The notes beneath the pieces were generated by a model, which saw nothing but the letters and a program-made list of their open reading frames with translations, was not told the origin of the DNA and searched no databases. Position numbers and translations under genes: made by a program. 64,000 bases of DNA, from contig OZ017763.1 of NCBI GenBank assembly GCA_963969365.1, positions 992,001 through 1,056,000 on the forward strand, in the 5' to 3' direction. This stretch comes from Asterochloris sp. CNOR1 (Eukaryota; Chlorophyta; Trebouxiophyceae; Trebouxiales; Trebouxiaceae). This document shows positions 60,901 through 64,000 of the stretch, one piece after another (position 1 is the stretch's first letter; the number at the start of each line of letters is the position of its first letter).

Positions 60901-63629
60901 TAGATTGCAGCTGCAAAACGTCTGTGTTGCAGCGTGTAGCTTGGGCTGGGGGCCATTGCTGAGTGAGGCCTTTGCATCCTGTGTACAATAGATGTATGGC
61001 CTGTAGTCCTCCCCATACGGTGTGCAGCCTGAGGGAGGGACTGCAGTGCGGCAGTGCCGCAAGGGGGTCGCATTGCAGGTGAGGGGACCAGTGGCCTGGA
61101 GAGGACCTGGGCAGGAAGTTGGCCATGCAGACTGCGCAGTGCAGCGTCTTGCAAAGAAACATGTCTGTCAGGGGTGATGCACTGGCAGTATGCAGCCTCA
61201 GCAAGGGCCCGCACAACTTTGTGAGGAAGCCTGTTTGTCTTGGGTGACGGTGCTGCAGCTTGGAGGGGTGCCGTACCCACCAGAGATGAGAGCTGTTGGT
61301 GTGGTTCTGTAGTGGAGCCTATGTCTGCTGTGTCAGGCAAGAAGTCTCTGAGGTATGTAGAGGTTAGGTTTCAGTGGTGTGCAACCTGAGCGGGGGCCAC
61401 GCTGGTGGCAGCGAAGTGCAGTTTTTGCAAGGGGCATAGGCACACCGCGGATTGCTGCCTGGCTGGCTGGCTGCAGCTACGATTGATCCTTAGCCTCTCA
61501 CGGGGGGACCATGCTTTGATGCCTCCTTGCTGCCAGCCTGCTGTCCTGGCTGCAGGCAGAGCAGGCAAAGGATCTGAGCCGTGCCAGCTCAAGGCAGGAT
61601 CTCAGAAGGCACCACAGTGTAGCAGCAGGCGCGCTGGGACCTGGCAGCAGGGGAGGCGCAGCCTCCGCAGCAGCCCTGCCCCTGCCCCCTGTGACCCGCC
61701 AGTCGCGTAGCGGCAATGCCACCACGTCCGTTGCTGCCCAGGCAGCAGCCCAGGAGGGGGCTGGCCCTGGCGAAGCTCAGCAACAGCAGGGCTCCCTGCC
61801 AGCTGCTGCTGATGGTGATGCAGCCATGCTGCCAGCTGAGGGGCAGCAGGCATCCGTGCAGCCGGTGGCTGGGTTGACGCCAGGGTTCCACGAGATGCGG
61901 CACAGCCTGTCGCAGTCAGGAGGGGGACCAGAGGCGTGCAGTGCGCTTCCTGCTGTGGTCAATGCCAGCGCTGCAGAGGCAGCCACTTTCGATGAGGGTG
62001 CGCTGCACTGCATGCCTTGCGCCTAACGGCAATGTGGTGTGGCCATGGTGCAGCCTGTCATGCCAGGCACGTTGTCAAGTCATGCAGTCACCTGCCCCAC
62101 CTGGCTGGTGTGCATCTCCATAGTTGCACCGACCCGGGGTGCAGGGTATCAGAGGGTGAAGCTGTCCCAGTGCACAAAGTCGGGTGCTGCTCCGAGGTCC
62201 AAGAGTGGTGGCTCCTGCCTACAGGCGCACAGAAGCCCGACATAGGCCGCACGCTGCCGCCCTGCACCGAGCTGGTAGCTGTTGTTCATCTGAGCCTCAA
62301 GTCACGGTGTCTTTTCCAGGCACACCAGAGCCTGCCAACATGACCCCCTGGCTGTCGTTTGACGACCAGTGTCCGGTTGTAGCCTCAGCACAACTGGTTT
62401 GACCCAAAGTGCAGGGCCTCCAGGGGCCTGAGAGGATGGGGCCCCCGCTGCTGCCCTGCATTGAGGTGGTGCAACTATATGTGTGAGACCTGACTCACAA
62501 TGCAGGCGCACTGGGGCCTGTGCATGTGGACCACACTCCCCGCCCTGCCTGCCATTTCACGCCAGTGTCAACCGCAGTCCCAGCATGTCTCTGCATTGAC
62601 CAGGTGTGCAGGCAGGCCTTCAGAAGGGTTTAAAAGAGGGCAACATGCTGCGCACCAGCCTTGCACCAGGCTGGTTGCTGTCGTCTGTCTGAGCCCTGAC
62701 TCACACTCTTTGGTGTGCAGGCGCCAAGGAGCCTGGGATGGGCTGCGCGCGACCGCTCTACACAGAGCTGCTCGCTTCTGTTTGTCTGAGCCCTCACTCA
62801 AACTGCCTGTGCAGGCGCACAGGAGCCTGCCAGGATGAGCCGCACGCTGCCCCTGCTGCGCCGCACTGCTACCAGGCACCAGTCTGCCAAGCCCCTGGGA
62901 GGCAGACGCTCGTCAGTGACTTTCGCCCCTCAGGACGCTTTTACAGAGGCTCTTGAATCTGAGGTGCCTGGGCCTGTGCTTGTGCCTGCCTCTGCAGCGG
63001 CTCAGCCACAGCAAGGGCAGGCACAGCAGCAGCACCTACCGAACAGCCGGGGCCCCTTTCAGGGGAGCCAGCAGCAAGGGGCAGCCAGTCTTCAGCAGCC
63101 TGCCCAGCAAGTCCTGCAGTGTCCAGAGCCTGGAGGCGTTGCAGGTGCAGCAGGTGGTCAGGGCCAGCAAGCAGCAGCCCTTGGCGCGTGTTCCAGCACT
63201 GAGGCAGCACTTGTGAAGGAGAGCGGTGCCAAAGGCCAGCGGCAGGGCGCTGACGGGGTGCAGGTGGCGGCTGTGCAGGCAGACAGCGCAGCAGCGTTGC
63301 CAATGTCGCTCAGCGAGGAGTCAACGGGTGCACAGCTGCAAGCTGTGCCACCCAGCAGGGCAGAGCCGTCGACGCTGCTCAGCGAGGGGTTTGTGGGGGC
63401 AGAGGCTGGGAAACAGCAGGGGCCACTGGATGCAAGCACCGCTGGCTGCGGGGGCAAGAACCTGCCATTGGTGGCCGGTGTGCCCCCTGCTGCATCTGCG
63501 CCTGAGCAGCAGTCTCAGGCACATGACCAGGGGCCGGGGGAGCAAGCCGCTGGCCCTGAGGAGCCAGCCCTGCAGCAGACCCCTGAGGGGCATCTGGAGC
63601 CAGAGCTGTCAGGTGACGTGGTGTTGTAG
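42956..63629 (+). CDS. TSNAXIP1-like coiled-coil protein with long disordered tail
   Basis: Resembles translin-associated factor X-interacting protein 1, a cilium and sperm-flagellum associated protein of animals. About 28 exons join in phase. The N-terminal quarter (42956-43242, from 43810, about 44343-45037) is disordered. Helical and coiled-coil exons follow (about 45579-45820, 46142-46339, 47056-47249, 47623-47801, 48283-48385, 48599-48676, 49082-49177). The conserved region starts with ALTPRPAREW in exon 49801, then the 50119, 50691, 51731 and 52239 exons. The core is EFFSVQWDTDDF (53160-53216), NVPKFLRTNNRIRNRGMEK (53413-53469), AREIWVAKEQYEE (54047-54156) and FGDPRLVFDAGYNLMWTLH (from 55047). 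An EF-hand-like helical part follows (55620-58053). Exons from about 59776 to the TAG at 63629 encode an Ala/Gln/Pro-rich tail. Three introns here use GC donors. The start ATG is plausible but unproven. Confidence 0.8.
46797..47035 (+). repeat. Three decayed copies of the start of exon 47056-47249
   Basis: Blocks near 46797, 46883 and 46985 repeat the exon start pattern (a gcag acceptor, gcctcacaac-like and ctgccagctcc-like words). Spacing is about 85-100 bases. All lie in the intron before the exon. Confidence 0.8.
48025..48275 (+). repeat. Two decayed copies of the acceptor side of exon 48283-48385
   Basis: Near 48028 the words agagcacaggtggcaggcgc and cacgcagtgctgc parallel the exon start gggagcacaggtggcgggtgc. 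Near 48155 ctggcggcctgcag repeats the real acceptor word exactly. The period is about 115-120 bases. Confidence 0.8.
49571..49745 (+). repeat. Two decayed copies of the start of exon 49801-49910
   Basis: Blocks at 49571 and 49690 repeat gcaggtcttccagaca, parallel to gcaggtgctccaaatgg at the real acceptor. All are about 110-120 bases apart. Confidence 0.75.
50486..50675 (+). repeat. Two decayed copies of exon 50691-50850 (acceptor side)
   Basis: The block at 50486 repeats about 70 bases of the exon (gcaccaccttaggccgttt to cctttgcagaggcc, against gcgccaaccttgggccatt to cttttgcagaggct). A more decayed block starts near 50605. Confidence 0.85.
52480..52665 (+). repeat. Two decayed copies of the donor end of exon 52239-52430
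   Basis: Near 52495-52560 and 52598-52655 the order acagccaacagagggatgcgc, ggcatccacccaag and ggctctgc repeats the exon end (acagccaagaggagggatgcgc, ggcatccgctcaag, gactctgc at 52393-52445). Both lie in the following intron. Confidence 0.85.
53690..54010 (+). repeat. Decayed copies of the start of exon 54047-54156
   Basis: Near 53815 gcagatgctgagcttacgg, and near 53918 gcagatgtagatcttgagctcatgg with agatctgggcagcc, parallel gcagatgctgagctgatgg and gagatctgggtggca at the real exon. A weaker block with cagacagatgcc is near 53703. Confidence 0.75.
57400..57520 (+). repeat. Decayed copies of the donor end of exon 57174-57331
   Basis: Near 57452 ggctgcagagctgcccctgc and near 57500 cagctacagagctgctgcagaag repeat gcaactgcagagctgcctcctgaag, the end of the exon. 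Both lie in the following intron. Confidence 0.7.
60600..61235 (+). repeat. Degraded tandem copies of the donor end of the exon ending near 60583
   Basis: Blocks near 60640, 60730, 61020 and 61190 repeat a gcagcctgag...ggggact pattern followed by a ctcaggtgag-like word, as at the end of the disordered-tail exon (60510-60590). Divergence is high and unit borders are unclear. Confidence 0.55.
62220..62812 (+). repeat. Array of six decayed copies of the acceptor side of the last exon
   Basis: Blocks start near 62222, 62318, 62408, 62502, 62609 and 62719, about 90-110 bases apart. They end at the real exon at 62814, which begins gcgcacaggagcctgccagg. Each repeats a caggcgcac-like acceptor, a gagcctg-like word and a cgcacgctgc-like word. 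Several also share the upstream tgtctgagccctgactcac stretch. Confidence 0.9.
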
Positions 63630-64000
63630 GACTTTGGCTGCTTGTGCTGCGCACATGGGCCGTCCCCGGGCGGTTATGCCCTTTAACAAATGTCGGAGTC
63701 AGAGCTGTCAAGTGATCTTGCTGCAGATCGCATGCTGTACGTGCTCTGCATCAGTCATGCTGCAGGCTTGGACTGCTGCTGCGCCTGCACCAGATGTCAA
63801 CACCCTGCCCAGCGTGCCCACTCAACTGGCTGAGGTTCCAGAAGGCTGCATGTGCCGTACACAAGATGTCAGTCAGCTGCTGAATGTCGTCCAGCCTCCA
63901 TCTGCATGACTTTGTTATGCCCCTGTGCTCAAGCTGCTACACAGTACTGCACCAAGCCTCTTGCTGGCTGGCCCACCCCTCTCCAATGTGACCTTGATTG
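63630..64000 (+). other. 3' flank of the TSNAXIP1-like gene
   Basis: The stretch gtcagagctgtcaagtgat near 63700 copies gccagagctgtcaggtgac at the end of the last coding exon. No further gene is seen before the window edge. If the GTGACG at 63612 is a donor, the coding region would continue past the stop called here. Confidence 0.45.

Noticed and set aside
62220-62812. Possible CRISPR-like or satellite array
   Set aside because: Units diverge along their length, have no unique spacers between constant repeats, and are clearly related to the following exon.
1-64000. tRNA, rRNA, transposon and insertion sequence signals
   Set aside because: No cloverleaf, transposase, reverse transcriptase, or terminal repeat was seen on either strand by reading; a dedicated search could still find small ones.

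Overview
This is nuclear DNA of an intron-dense eukaryote. The best guess is a green alga, possibly of the Trebouxiophyceae type, but that lineage call is inference. Most reading frames longer than 60 codons are shadows. The real genes are chains of 40-200 base exons, usually with a TGCAG or TGTAG acceptor and a GTGAG or GTGGG donor. I joined exons by splice signals, codon phase and protein sense. The base composition is rich in CAG/CTG words. The gene content fits a plastid-bearing protist: a TAP46/IGBP1 homologue, an Iojap/RsfS homologue, a short-form tRNase Z, a SET-domain protein and a cilium-type protein. I saw no bacterial operon, intact transposon, CRISPR array, rRNA or tRNA.

Layout, left to right: (1) an unrecognised minus-strand gene cut by the left edge (about 1-2.4 kb). 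(2) A minus-strand P-loop ATPase in eleven exons (2818-9212). (3) Plus-strand TAP46/IGBP1, a regulator of PP2A-type phosphatases (about 9.4-12.7 kb), head to head with gene 2. (4) Minus-strand material from 20.15 down to 13.65 kb: an EF-hand protein followed by a long low-complexity coiled-coil protein, either one gene or two very close ones. (5) A plus-strand Iojap/RsfS ribosome-silencing factor (about 21.1-23.0 kb). (6) A minus-strand gene of about 14 kb with a Tudor-like module, a nuclear localisation signal, a divergent SET domain and a coiled-coil tail (23.0-37.3 kb). (7) Minus-strand tRNase Z (37.5-42.6 kb). (8) A plus-strand gene of about 20.7 kb resembling translin-associated factor X-interacting protein 1 (TSNAXIP1), with a long disordered tail (43.0-63.6 kb).

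The most striking observation is in the introns. Many hold decayed tandem copies, about 80-160 bases apart, of the neighbouring exon edge. Each copy usually carries part of the splice site. Copies before an exon repeat its acceptor side, and copies after an exon repeat its donor side. The pattern is in almost every gene here and would explain much of the intron length. Five introns also appear to use GC rather than GT donors, and reading phase on both sides supports each.

The genes are a chromosomal neighbourhood of unrelated housekeeping, organelle, chromatin and cilium-type functions, not a pathway.
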